Of a DNA stretch of 64,000 bases, positions 1-7,546 are shown one piece after another. The notes beneath the pieces were generated by a model, which saw only the letters and a program-made list of their open reading frames with translations, did not search any database and was not told the origin of the DNA. Within the stretch, counting starts at the first letter, position 1; each line of letters starts with the position of its first letter. The position numbers and the translations under genes were made by a program. Origin of the DNA: Ideonella paludis (GTDB lineage Bacteria; Pseudomonadota; Gammaproteobacteria; Burkholderiales; Burkholderiaceae_C); the NCBI RefSeq assembly GCF_018069865.1, contig NZ_JAGQDG010000005.1, forward strand, positions 186,001 through 250,000. The letters are read 5' to 3'.

Positions 1-361
1 CCATCTCGCCCTTCTCCAGCACCTGCACCAGCAGGATCTCGCCCATGGGGCTGGAGATATCGGTGCTGCCCAGATAGCGGGTCTTGACCTTGGCGCGTTG
101 CAGCGTGGTGCGTGCGGTGGCCACCAAGCTGCCCGGCCACACCATCACCGGGGGCTTGGGCACTTGGAAGACCTGATCGCGGTCTTCACCATCGCGGCCA
201 ATGCTGGTGACCCCGGCCGTGCAGCCTGCCTGTGCCGCAGCGGCTAACACATGGTTGAGCGCCACCGTCTTGCCGGTGTTCTTGGTCATGCCCATGAAGG
301 CCACGGTACGCACGTCCGAGCCGACGATATGGCGCCACAGCGGTGAGCGAGGTTCAGACAT
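1..361 (-). CDS. kamB: KamB-like ATP-binding protein, partial (N-terminal ~120 residues)
   Basis: The gene runs off the left edge. It starts at an ATG whose first bases overlap the end of kdd (8 bp overlap), so it is co-translated with it. The readable part has a P-loop, GMTKNTGKT, near residues 24-32, followed by a segment rich in small residues. In fermenters such as Fusobacterium and Clostridium, kam clusters encode KamB/KamC proteins proposed to reactivate the B12-dependent lysine 5,6-aminomutase; KamB is a nucleotide-binding protein of this kind. The assignment rests on the P-loop plus the kamA-kdd context and is an inference. The rest of the protein, and any kamCDE genes, lie outside the window. 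Confidence 0.6.
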   Translation of the reverse strand, partial: MSEPRSPLWRHIVGSDVRTVAFMGMTKNTGKTVALNHVLAAAAQAGCTAGVTSIGRDGEDRDQVFQVPKPPVMVWPGSLVATARTTLQRAKVKTRYLGSTDISSPMGEILLVQVLEKGEM

Positions 362-1403
362 ACAGCTCTTCAAACAGGGCGCGCAGCGCAGGGCTTTCGC
401 GCAGCAGGCCCAAGGCATGGTCGGCATGGCCGGTGGCGTAGCCATTGCCCACGATCATTTGCACATCTTTGCCCACGCCTTCCGCGCCCAAGGCGGCGGC
501 GGTGAAGCTGGTGGCCATGGAGAAGAAGTAAATGGTGCCGTGTTGGCGCGTGGCCAAGATGCTGCCCATCTCGGTGTTGGGGATGTTGACGCAGTTGATC
601 ACCACATCGGCCAGGCGGCCTTGGGTGACGCCTGCCACCGCTTCCATCAAGCCCAATGCATCGCGGGCATCGACCTGCAAGGTGTGGTCGGCCCAGCCGA
701 GCTGGCGCATGCGCGCGCAGTCTTTCTCGAAGGGCGAGACACCGATCACGCAGCCGCTGGGGCCGGCGCGCTTCTTGGCTTCATAGACGCACAGCGTGCC
801 TGACTTGCCGCCGCCGCCAATCACCACCACGGTTTGGCCGGGCTGCACCAGGCGGGCTGTTTGCGCCGGCGCACCGGCCACATCCAGAATGGCCAGGGCC
901 AGCTTCTCGTCGATGTCAGCGGGCAGCTTGGCATAGAGCCCGGTTTCAAACAGCACGGCTTGGCCTTGGATGTCGATCTGGTCTTTGTCCAGGTGGATCT
1001 TGACGATCTGGTCAATGCGCAGGGGCGTGAGCGACAGCGACACCAGGGTGGCGATTTTGTCGCCCACCTTCAGGTCGGTGCGGCCGCTCAGGGCCGGCCC
1101 GATCTGCGCGACGGTGCCAATCAGCATGCCGCCCGAGCCCGTGACCGGGTTGTGGTGCTTGCCGCGGGTCTCCACAATGCCCTGCACGATCTTGGCTACG
1201 CGGTCCAGATCACCGGCGGCCTCTTGTTTGATCTGGGTGAAGCTGGCCGCATCGATGTTGAGGGCCAGCACATCAATCAGGATCTCGTTGTCAAAGATCG
1301 ACATGGTGTTGTCGATCTTCCAGGCCCCTTGCGGCATCACACCTTGGGGCTCCAGCACGCGGTGTGTTCCGTAAGGCGACCCTGGTCTGAAGACTGCGTT
1401 CAT
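354..1403 (-). CDS. kdd: L-erythro-3,5-diaminohexanoate dehydrogenase
   Basis: This 349-residue protein matches the family that oxidatively deaminates 3,5-diaminohexanoate to 5-amino-3-oxohexanoate with NAD(P)+, a middle step in lysine degradation through aminomutases. A substrate-side segment HNPVTGSGGMLIG lies near residues 84-96 and a glycine-rich dinucleotide-binding loop GGGGKSG near 196-202, in a medium-chain dehydrogenase-like layout. The start is an ATG nine bases after the kamA stop, and the next gene starts within its last codons, so kamA-kdd-kamB form one tight operon. The length is usual for the family. Cytosolic. Confidence 0.88.
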   Translation of the reverse strand: MNAVFRPGSPYGTHRVLEPQGVMPQGAWKIDNTMSIFDNEILIDVLALNIDAASFTQIKQEAAGDLDRVAKIVQGIVETRGKHHNPVTGSGGMLIGTVAQIGPALSGRTDLKVGDKIATLVSLSLTPLRIDQIVKIHLDKDQIDIQGQAVLFETGLYAKLPADIDEKLALAILDVAGAPAQTARLVQPGQTVVVIGGGGKSGTLCVYEAKKRAGPSGCVIGVSPFEKDCARMRQLGWADHTLQVDARDALGLMEAVAGVTQGRLADVVINCVNIPNTEMGSILATRQHGTIYFFSMATSFTAAALGAEGVGKDVQMIVGNGYATGHADHALGLLRESPALRALFEELYV

Positions 1404-1412
1404 GCCGGGCCT

Positions 1413-2597
1413 TCAGTTGCTGGTGGTGGGCAGGCTGAAGTCTTGGCCCAGGCCAGGCATCTCCACCGTCATGCCTTTGTAGTTGCGGCACTTCACGGTG
1501 GTGCCACTGCCGTCGGGCAAGGGCTCTTCACGCACATAGGTGGGGATGATGGGCAGCTTGCCCAAGCCGCCCAGGCCATCCACGATGAAGGTGGGCACGG
1601 CCGGGCCGCTGATCCAGCCGCGCAGGCCTTCATAGAGCTCCAGCATGCGGCGGTGCGGCACGATGAAGTGGTGAGCGCCTTCCACCATGTCGGTGGAATA
1701 CACATAGTAAGGACGCACGCCCATCTCAATGGTCTGCATGAACAGCTCGCGCATCACTTCCACGCTGTCATTCACCCCCTTCAGGCAGACGGTTTGCAGG
1801 CCCATCATGATGCCGGCCTTCTGCAGCATCTTCACGCGCTGGCGCAGCAGCGGGGTGATCTCTTTGTGGTGGTTGATGTGGATGTTGACCATCTGCACGC
1901 GGTGCTTTTCCAGCACGGCGCACAGCTCGGGCGTGATGCGGGTGGGCAGTTGCACCACCATGCGCGAGCCCATGCGCAAAAAGCGCACATGCGGGGCGCG
2001 GCGGCGCAGCTCGCCCAGGATGTAGTCCAGGCGCTCGTCGGTGAAGGTCAATGGGTCGCCGCCCGACAGCAGCACATCCTCAATATTTTTGTTATCGGCG
2101 ATGTAGTCGATGGAGGCTTCGATCTCGTCTTTGTGCACCGAGCCCGTGGGCTGAGACACCATGCGCTTGCGGGTGCAGAAGCGGCACAGCGTGGCACAGG
2201 TGTTGGAGACCAAGAACAGCACGCGGCGCGGATAGCGGTGCACAACGCTGGTGCCAGGAATGGTGTCACCCTCTTCGCCCAACTGGTCGAGCATGGTGGC
2301 AAAGCCGGGCTTGGTTTCTTCGTGGAAGCTGGGCAGGTACTGCAGGCGGATGGGGCAGTTCGGGTCGTCGCGGTCCATCAGCTGCGCCATATAGGGCGTC
2401 ACGGCGATGGCGAACTTTTTATAGACCGTCTCGTTGACGTCTTCCACATGGTTGAGCACGCCCATCAGGTCCGAGTGGTGGGTGTAGCGCCGCGCAAACT
2501 GCTTTTGCCAGTCTTCGCTCTCTGGGTCATAGGCTTGCAGCGCTTCATAAGTGAGCAGCTTCTTGGGAGAGGTGGCGAAATCAACTTTTTGCAGCAT
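1413..2597 (-). CDS. kamA: lysine 2,3-aminomutase (radical SAM)
   Basis: KamA converts L-lysine to L-beta-lysine using a [4Fe-4S] cluster, S-adenosylmethionine and PLP. The radical-SAM cysteines are visible as CATLCRFC at residues 134-141, followed by TRKR. The sequence SGGDPL further on is the glycine-rich SAM-contacting motif of these enzymes. I use the ATG at 2597, giving 394 residues, because it is preceded by a GAGG ribosome-binding site and because the upstream in-frame stretch looks non-coding. The gene heads the minus-strand operon kamA-kdd-kamB and is divergent from an Lrp-type regulator. An EF-P lysine-modifying EpmB relative was considered, but the kdd neighbour and the length favour KamA. 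Confidence 0.88.
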   Translation of the reverse strand: MLQKVDFATSPKKLLTYEALQAYDPESEDWQKQFARRYTHHSDLMGVLNHVEDVNETVYKKFAIAVTPYMAQLMDRDDPNCPIRLQYLPSFHEETKPGFATMLDQLGEEGDTIPGTSVVHRYPRRVLFLVSNTCATLCRFCTRKRMVSQPTGSVHKDEIEASIDYIADNKNIEDVLLSGGDPLTFTDERLDYILGELRRRAPHVRFLRMGSRMVVQLPTRITPELCAVLEKHRVQMVNIHINHHKEITPLLRQRVKMLQKAGIMMGLQTVCLKGVNDSVEVMRELFMQTIEMGVRPYYVYSTDMVEGAHHFIVPHRRMLELYEGLRGWISGPAVPTFIVDGLGGLGKLPIIPTYVREEPLPDGSGTTVKCRNYKGMTVEMPGLGQDFSLPTTSN

Positions 2598-2709
2598 GGT
2601 GTGCCTCGGCAATGTGGTGGTGAGCGGCCCGGCGCTTTGTCTCGTGCAACCCTGATGGTCGCAGGGTGATGTGCCGTCAGTGTAGAAATCCAAGCGGCCG
2701 AATAAAACT

Positions 2710-2752
2710 GTCAAAGTGAATGATTCAAGTGCCAAAATTCAGTCACTTTGAC
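2710..2752. promoter_or_regulatory. inverted repeat, likely Lrp-type operator between kamA and its regulator
   Basis: GTCAAAGTGA (2710-2719) and its exact reverse complement TCACTTTGAC (2743-2752) face each other across 23 bp, a centre-to-centre spacing of 33 bp, about three helical turns. Between them sits another palindrome, TGAATGATTCA (2717-2727), which overlaps the left arm. The element lies in the 170-bp divergent spacer and is close to the regulator start at 2768. Lrp-family proteins bind such phased repeats as octamers. The regulatory role is inferred. Confidence 0.6.
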
Positions 2753-2767
2753 TGACGATCATCCACA

Positions 2768-3238
2768 ATGAAAAAAGCACTCTCTGCGGCCCCTGCGGCA
2801 GCCGGCCTAGACGCCCTGGATCACCAGTTGATCGAGCTGCTGAAGGTCAACGCCCGCCTGCCCTTGGCCAGCATTGCCAAAGCCTTGGGCTGCGCCCGCA
2901 GCACGGCGCAGTTGCGGCTCAAGGCGCTGGAGGCAACGGGGGTCATCACCGGCTACACCGTCAGCGTGGCCAGCACGCGCGGCAGCAATGTGATCCGCGC
3001 CATGGTGCTGATGTCCATCGACACCCAAAACGAGGCCGACGTGATCAAGGCCCTGTCCAAGCGCCATGAGATCACCAAGCTCTACACCGTCAGCGGCCGC
3101 TACGACCTCTGCGCCCTGCTGCTGACCGAGTCCACCCAAGAACTGGACGCCGTGATCGACAAGATCCGCATGGTCAAGGGGGTGCGGGATACCTTCTCGA
3201 CCATTTTCCTAACGGCGAAGTTGGACCGCCCCGAGTGA
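2768..3238 (+). CDS. Lrp/AsnC-family transcriptional regulator (probable lysine-degradation regulator)
   Basis: The 156-residue protein has the Lrp layout: an N-terminal helix-turn-helix (about residues 15-70, with ASIAKALGCARSTAQLRLKAL) and a C-terminal RAM ligand-binding domain containing YTVSGRYDL. Such proteins sense amino acids or their catabolites and usually control a neighbouring gene. It is divergent from kamA, and a strong inverted repeat fills the shared spacer, so control of the kam operon is the most direct reading. The ligand (lysine or beta-lysine) is a guess. It converges on the glutamine-synthetase-like gene downstream. Confidence 0.85.
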   Translation: MKKALSAAPAAAGLDALDHQLIELLKVNARLPLASIAKALGCARSTAQLRLKALEATGVITGYTVSVASTRGSNVIRAMVLMSIDTQNEADVIKALSKRHEITKLYTVSGRYDLCALLLTESTQELDAVIDKIRMVKGVRDTFSTIFLTAKLDRPE

Positions 3239-3286
3239 TCGTGGCCGACAGGGTCCTTGTGAGCCGCTCCCGGCGTCCTCGCAGCC

Positions 3287-4627
3287 TCACACCTGCGGCA
3301 ACAAGAACCGCCGCTCCCACGCGCTGATCTCGCGCAGGTAGCTGTCATGCTCCAGTTGCTTGACGGCTAGATAAGCGCGCACAAAGTCAGCCCCCAACAG
3401 CCGTGCGGCATGGGGGCTGGCGGCGAGGCGGTCGTGGGCCATCAGAAAGCTGCGCGCCAAGGTGTGGGCGTGGTCGTAGCCATTGCCTTCAATCGGAGCG
3501 CTGGGGGTTAACTGCTCTTGCAAGCCGGCCAGCCCAGCAGCCAGTGAGGCAGCAATGGCCAAGTAGGGGTTTGCGTCGGCGCCGGCGATGCGGTTCTCGA
3601 CGCGCCGGGCCTCGGGGCCGCTCAAGGGGATGCGCAGGCCGGTGGTGCGGTTGTCGTGGCCCCAGTCCAGGTTGATGGGTGCTTGGCTGCCGGTGACATA
3701 GCGGCGGTAGCTGTTCACAAAGGGCGCGTAGACCAGCATCAGGTCCGGCCCATAGGCCTGTAGGCCACCCAGGTAGTGGCTGAACTCGGGGGTGGCGCTG
3801 CTGTCTGCCGCGCTGAAGATGTTGCGGCCTTGCCCATCGACAATGCTCTGGTGCAGGTGCATGGAGCTACCCGCCTCGCCCGAGAGCGGCTTGGCCATGA
3901 AGACGGCATTGAGGCCGTGCTTGAGCGCCACTTCCTTGGCCGCCATCTTGAAGAGAAAAGCCTGGTCGGCCACGGCCAGCGCGTCGCCATGCAGCAGGTT
4001 GATTTCGTACTGCGTGGGGCCGACTTCGTGGATCCAGGTGTCGGCGCGGATGCCCAAGGCATCAATGGCGGCATGGAACTCATCCCAAAACGGCGCCAGC
4101 TCATTGAGCATATTCATGCTGAAGGCCGACTGCCCCACTTCGGCGCGGCCCCCACGGCCCACGGGCGCGCGCAGGGCCTCGGCGGGGTCGGTGTTGGCGG
4201 CGGTCAGGTAGAACTCAATCTCAGGGGCGACCACTGGCGTCAAGCCGGCCTGGGCATAGCGCGCCAGCACGGTCTTCAGCACCGAGCGTGGTGCAAAGGC
4301 GCACAGCGTGCCGTTCATCTCCACGCAATCGTGAATGGCCATATAGCGCGGCACGCTGGCCCAGGGCACGGGCTTGAGGGTGGCCATGTCGGGCACCAGG
4401 CGCACATCGGGGTCGGCGTCGGGGAAGATGGGGTCGTAGGAGTACTCGCCCGTCACGCATTGCATGGGGATGGCCTGGGCGATGCGCAGCTCCTGCCCCT
4501 TGGCAAAGCTGACGGCCGGCATCAGCTTGCCGCGCGGGTAGCCCGAGACATCGGGGAAGAGGCATTCCACGTCGCGCACGCCTTCGGCGCGAAAGCGTTG
4601 AGCGAGGTCGGTGGGGTGGGTGCTCAT
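3287..4627 (-). CDS. glutamine synthetase family protein, gamma-glutamylpolyamine synthetase type
   Basis: The 446-residue protein belongs to the class I glutamine synthetase fold. It shows the ATP/glutamate-site motifs of the PuuA branch: EIEFYL, GSSMHLHQS, NRTTGLRIP and a RRVENRIAGADANPYLA block. PuuA-type enzymes ligate glutamate to an amine such as putrescine at the start of polyamine catabolism; the true amine here cannot be read. The ATG at 4627 is chosen because the next upstream option (a TTG at 4687) adds a 20-residue tail unlike the family. No other polyamine genes are adjacent; its neighbours are the lysine cluster and an unrelated exported protein. It is not the housekeeping GlnA. 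Confidence 0.8.
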   Translation of the reverse strand: MSTHPTDLAQRFRAEGVRDVECLFPDVSGYPRGKLMPAVSFAKGQELRIAQAIPMQCVTGEYSYDPIFPDADPDVRLVPDMATLKPVPWASVPRYMAIHDCVEMNGTLCAFAPRSVLKTVLARYAQAGLTPVVAPEIEFYLTAANTDPAEALRAPVGRGGRAEVGQSAFSMNMLNELAPFWDEFHAAIDALGIRADTWIHEVGPTQYEINLLHGDALAVADQAFLFKMAAKEVALKHGLNAVFMAKPLSGEAGSSMHLHQSIVDGQGRNIFSAADSSATPEFSHYLGGLQAYGPDLMLVYAPFVNSYRRYVTGSQAPINLDWGHDNRTTGLRIPLSGPEARRVENRIAGADANPYLAIAASLAAGLAGLQEQLTPSAPIEGNGYDHAHTLARSFLMAHDRLAASPHAARLLGADFVRAYLAVKQLEHDSYLREISAWERRFLLPQV

Positions 4628-4775
4628 GGTGCAGGCGGGCGGCCGCGGGGCGGCGGTCAAAGTCGCAATGTGTCCATGCTGACACAACTTTCATGCGCTA
4701 CTGACACAGCGCTGCTCTTTAATCCATGGCATCGAAGCCCATGGCGCACAGGCGCCCCACGCAGGAGAGATGACC

Positions 4776-5630
4776 ATGTCCCAACACCCCCACGGCTTAG
4801 CCCAGGATCTCGCGACCTTGATGCAACAAACCCAAGCCCGGCGCCAGGCGCTGCGATGGCTGGCCGGCGCGGGGGCGGTGGCCTTGGTGGGCTGCGGTGG
4901 CGGCGGGGACGACAACAGCAGTGACATTGGGTCCGGCAGTGGCAGCGGTAGCGGCAGTGGGTCGGGCTCAGGCAGCAGCGCAAGCTGCTCTGTGGCTCCG
5001 GAAGAAACGGCGGGGCCTTATCCAGGTGATGGCTCCAATGCCAACAGCAGCGGCGTGGCCAATGCCTTGGCCCTGAGCGGCATCGTGCGGCAAGACATTC
5101 GCAGCAGCTTTGCCGGGGCGACCGGCGTGGCCAGTGGCGTGCCGCTCACGGTGATTTTGGATCTGGTGAATGTCAATGGTGCTTGCGCCGATTTGTCGGG
5201 CTATGCCATCTACCTGTGGCATTGCGATGCGCTGGGGCGCTATTCCATGTACTCGTCGGGCATCACGGCCGAGAACTATTTGCGTGGGGTGCAAGCCACC
5301 AACAGCAGTGGCGAGGCGAGCTTCACCACCATCGTGCCCGGCTGCTATGACGGGCGGGTGCCCCATATGCACTTTGAGGTCTATCGCAGCACCACCACGG
5401 CCACCTCGTTCAGCAACAAGCTCAAGACCTCGCAGCTCTGCTTTCCCAGCAGCATGACGGACGCGGCCTACGCCACCTCAGGCTATAGCGGCAGCGCCGC
5501 CAATGCCGCGCGCATCAGCTTGGCCAGCGACAACGTGTTCAGCGATGGCTACAGCACCCAGCTCACCACGGTGACAGGCAATGTGACGGACGGCTTTGTG
5601 GCTCGGCTGACCGTGGGGATCTCAGTGTGA
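4776..5630 (+). CDS. intradiol-dioxygenase-like lipoprotein
   Basis: The 284-residue protein begins with a twin-arginine stretch (RRQALRW at 22-28) leading into a lipobox VALVGC with Cys40, so it is probably exported by Tat and lipidated. A glycine-serine linker (residues 52-68) follows, then a catechol/protocatechuate dioxygenase-like beta domain. The four iron ligands expected of that fold are present: Tyr156 (GRYS), Tyr191 (GCYDG), His197 and His199 (PHMH). Exported members of this superfamily are common but their substrates are mostly unknown; ring cleavage is possible, not shown. The second ATG is used because GGAG lies eight bases before it. Confidence 0.75.
   Translation: MSQHPHGLAQDLATLMQQTQARRQALRWLAGAGAVALVGCGGGGDDNSSDIGSGSGSGSGSGSGSGSSASCSVAPEETAGPYPGDGSNANSSGVANALALSGIVRQDIRSSFAGATGVASGVPLTVILDLVNVNGACADLSGYAIYLWHCDALGRYSMYSSGITAENYLRGVQATNSSGEASFTTIVPGCYDGRVPHMHFEVYRSTTTATSFSNKLKTSQLCFPSSMTDAAYATSGYSGSAANAARISLASDNVFSDGYSTQLTTVTGNVTDGFVARLTVGISV
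4929..4979 (+). repeat. coding Gly-Ser microsatellite in the lipoprotein linker
   Basis: Seventeen consecutive codons alternate Gly and Ser (residues 52-68), built from GGC/GGT/GGG and AGT/AGC/TCG/TCC. The changing third bases suggest that the repeat is held by selection for a flexible tether rather than by fresh slippage. Confidence 0.8.
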
Positions 5631-5670
5631 CTGAGTTAGGCTCTGCAGCTTGACTGTGGAGACCTGCCCG

Positions 5671-6363
5671 ATGACCCGCTGTTTGCTGGTGGACGACGAT
5701 GCCGCATTGCGCACAGAGCTCAGTGAGTACCTGCAAGGCTTTGGCTTTGAGGTGACGGCGGTGGCCTCTGGCGTGGCGATGCGCCAGTGCCTGGCGGCCC
5801 AGCCTTTTGCGGTGGTGCTGCTGGACGTGATGCTGCCCGGCGAAGACGGGGTCAGCCTGCTGCGCGGCCTGCGGCAAACGAGCAGCACACCGGTCATCAT
5901 GTTGACGGCGCGGGGTGACACCTCCAGCCGTGTGCTGGGCTTGGAGTTGGGGGCTGACGACTATGTGGCCAAGCCCTTTGAGCCGCGCGAGCTGGTGGCC
6001 CGCATTCAAGCGGTGCTGCGCCGGGGCAGCGGCGGGCAAGACCCCGGGCGGCGCTATGTCGCATTTGCCACGTGGCGTTTTGATCGGGTCGCGCGCCAAC
6101 TGATCTCGGCCGATGACGTGGTGCTGCCGCTGTCTAGTGCGGAGTTCAGGCTGCTGGAGGCCTTTGTGTCAAAGGCCGGCCAGGTCTTGAGCCGAGACCG
6201 TTTGCTGGAGCTGACGCGGGCGCCCGGCGTCGAGGTGAATGAGCGCAGCATCGACCTGGCGGTTTCGCGCCTGCGCACCAAGCTGGGCGATGCCTCGCGG
6301 GAGCCCGGTTTGATTCGCACCATCCGCGGTGAGGGTTATCTCTTTGACACCGAGGTGGCCTGA
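5671..6363 (+). CDS. OmpR-family response regulator
   Basis: The 230-residue protein has a receiver domain (acidic triad DDD at residues 8-10, phospho-acceptor Asp52 in LLDVMLPGEDG, conserved Lys in VAKPFEPRE) and a C-terminal winged helix (NERSIDLAVSRLRTKLG, IRTIRGEGYLF). It should act as a phosphorylation-controlled DNA-binding protein. The ATG at 5671 follows a GGAG with nine-base spacing; a TTG further upstream is in frame but lacks family similarity. The histidine kinase gene begins two bases after its stop codon, so the two form an operon. The signal and targets are not apparent. Confidence 0.92.
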   Translation: MTRCLLVDDDAALRTELSEYLQGFGFEVTAVASGVAMRQCLAAQPFAVVLLDVMLPGEDGVSLLRGLRQTSSTPVIMLTARGDTSSRVLGLELGADDYVAKPFEPRELVARIQAVLRRGSGGQDPGRRYVAFATWRFDRVARQLISADDVVLPLSSAEFRLLEAFVSKAGQVLSRDRLLELTRAPGVEVNERSIDLAVSRLRTKLGDASREPGLIRTIRGEGYLFDTEVA

Positions 6364-6364
6364 G

Positions 6365-7546
6365 ATGCGCCAAGCCTTCGCCCGCTGGGACACGCTGGGC
6401 CTGCGTCTGTTCCTGCTCATGTGGCTGGCCCTGGTGCTCAGCCATGCGGCAGCCTGGGGCTGGAATCAACTGGGGGGGCCAGCCAGCCCCTCACACCGAC
6501 CCCCAGGCCTGGGTGATGGGCCGCCCGCCCTGCGCTCGGGAGCAAGCCCTCCGCCAGGGGCCCCGCACCCACCCGGCGAGGGGCCGCCACGGCCACCCGC
6601 GCCCCGTGCAGAAGGCCAGGGTGATTGGCCGACCTTTCCGTCGCTGCCGCCCATGTCCATGGACGGTGGTCCCGGCCTGCCCGCTGGCGCACTGATGGCC
6701 GACTATGGGATCCGCCTGCTCTTGATCGCCTTGGCCTCGTGGTGGGGAGCGCGCTGGTTGGCCCGGCCCATGGCCCAGCTCAGTGCAGGCGCACAGGGCT
6801 TGGAGCGCGCCCTGAGCTTGGGCCTAAAGCCACCACAACTGGAGGAGCACTCGGGCACGCGAGAGGTGCGCCAAGGCGCTGCGGCCTTTAACCAGATGGC
6901 GGCTCAATTGAAGCGTCAGTTCGATGAGCGTGGCTTGATGGTCGCGGCCATGTCGCACGACCTCCGCACGCCCTTGACCCGGCTGCGGGTGCGGCTGGAG
7001 GGCGCACCCATGCCTGAGGAATGGCGCGCCCGCAGCATCAGCGACCTGCAAGAGATGTCGGCCCTCATCGATACCACCTTGGAGGTGTTCAGCCTGCAGA
7101 GCCGGCCGCCCGGTGCTTGGCAGCGCGTCGAGTTGTCGGCCCTGCTGCAAGCCGTGGCGGACGATGCGGCAGAGTTGGGCCAGGAGGTGCAGAGCTTGGC
7201 CACCGAGCCCGTCTATGCCCAGACCGACCCTCTGGCACTGCAGCGTATCGTGGGCAATTTGGTCAGCAATGCGGTGCGCTATGGGCAGCGGGCGCGCTTG
7301 AGCCTGCAACGTGACTCGGAGAGCCGCTTGTGCATTCACGTGGAGGACGACGGGCCGGGCATCCCGCCCGCCCTGTTGGCCGAGGTCATGCAGCCCTTTG
7401 TGCGCTTAGAGGCCTCTCGCAACCGCGAGACGGGTGGGGTCGGGCTGGGTCTCTACATCGCCCGGGAGCTCAGCCGACGCCTCGGGGCCGAGTTGCACCT
7501 GCGCAATCACGCCAGCGGAGGCCTGCAAGCCATCGTCCGGCTTTAG
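6365..7546 (+). CDS. sensor histidine kinase
   Basis: The 393-residue membrane kinase is paired with the preceding response regulator. It has TM1 (about 13-32), a periplasmic loop of roughly 80 residues exceptionally rich in Pro and Gly, TM2 (about 115-132), a HAMP linker, a HisKA H-box AAMSHDLRTP with His198, and an ATPase domain with N box NLVSNAVRYG, G1 DDGPGI and G2 GGVGLGLYI. All catalytic motifs look intact. The EnvZ/RstB-like layout fits OmpR pairing. Its stop codon overlaps by four bases the end of the convergent monooxygenase gene. Confidence 0.9.
   Translation: MRQAFARWDTLGLRLFLLMWLALVLSHAAAWGWNQLGGPASPSHRPPGLGDGPPALRSGASPPPGAPHPPGEGPPRPPAPRAEGQGDWPTFPSLPPMSMDGGPGLPAGALMADYGIRLLLIALASWWGARWLARPMAQLSAGAQGLERALSLGLKPPQLEEHSGTREVRQGAAAFNQMAAQLKRQFDERGLMVAAMSHDLRTPLTRLRVRLEGAPMPEEWRARSISDLQEMSALIDTTLEVFSLQSRPPGAWQRVELSALLQAVADDAAELGQEVQSLATEPVYAQTDPLALQRIVGNLVSNAVRYGQRARLSLQRDSESRLCIHVEDDGPGIPPALLAEVMQPFVRLEASRNRETGGVGLGLYIARELSRRLGAELHLRNHASGGLQAIVRL

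Noticed and set aside
834-2669. 611-codon frame on the plus strand opposite kamA/kdd, and many similar long frames opposite rpoB, rpoC, fusA and the oxidoreductase gene
   Set aside because: They mirror the codons of strongly supported genes on the other strand, are rich in His/Gln/Val/Ala as reversed GC-rich codons give, and have no family motif.
2597-2735. Longer kamA start at 2735
   Set aside because: The extra 46 residues show no similarity to the family and would cover the operator region; GAGG before 2597 supports the shorter form.
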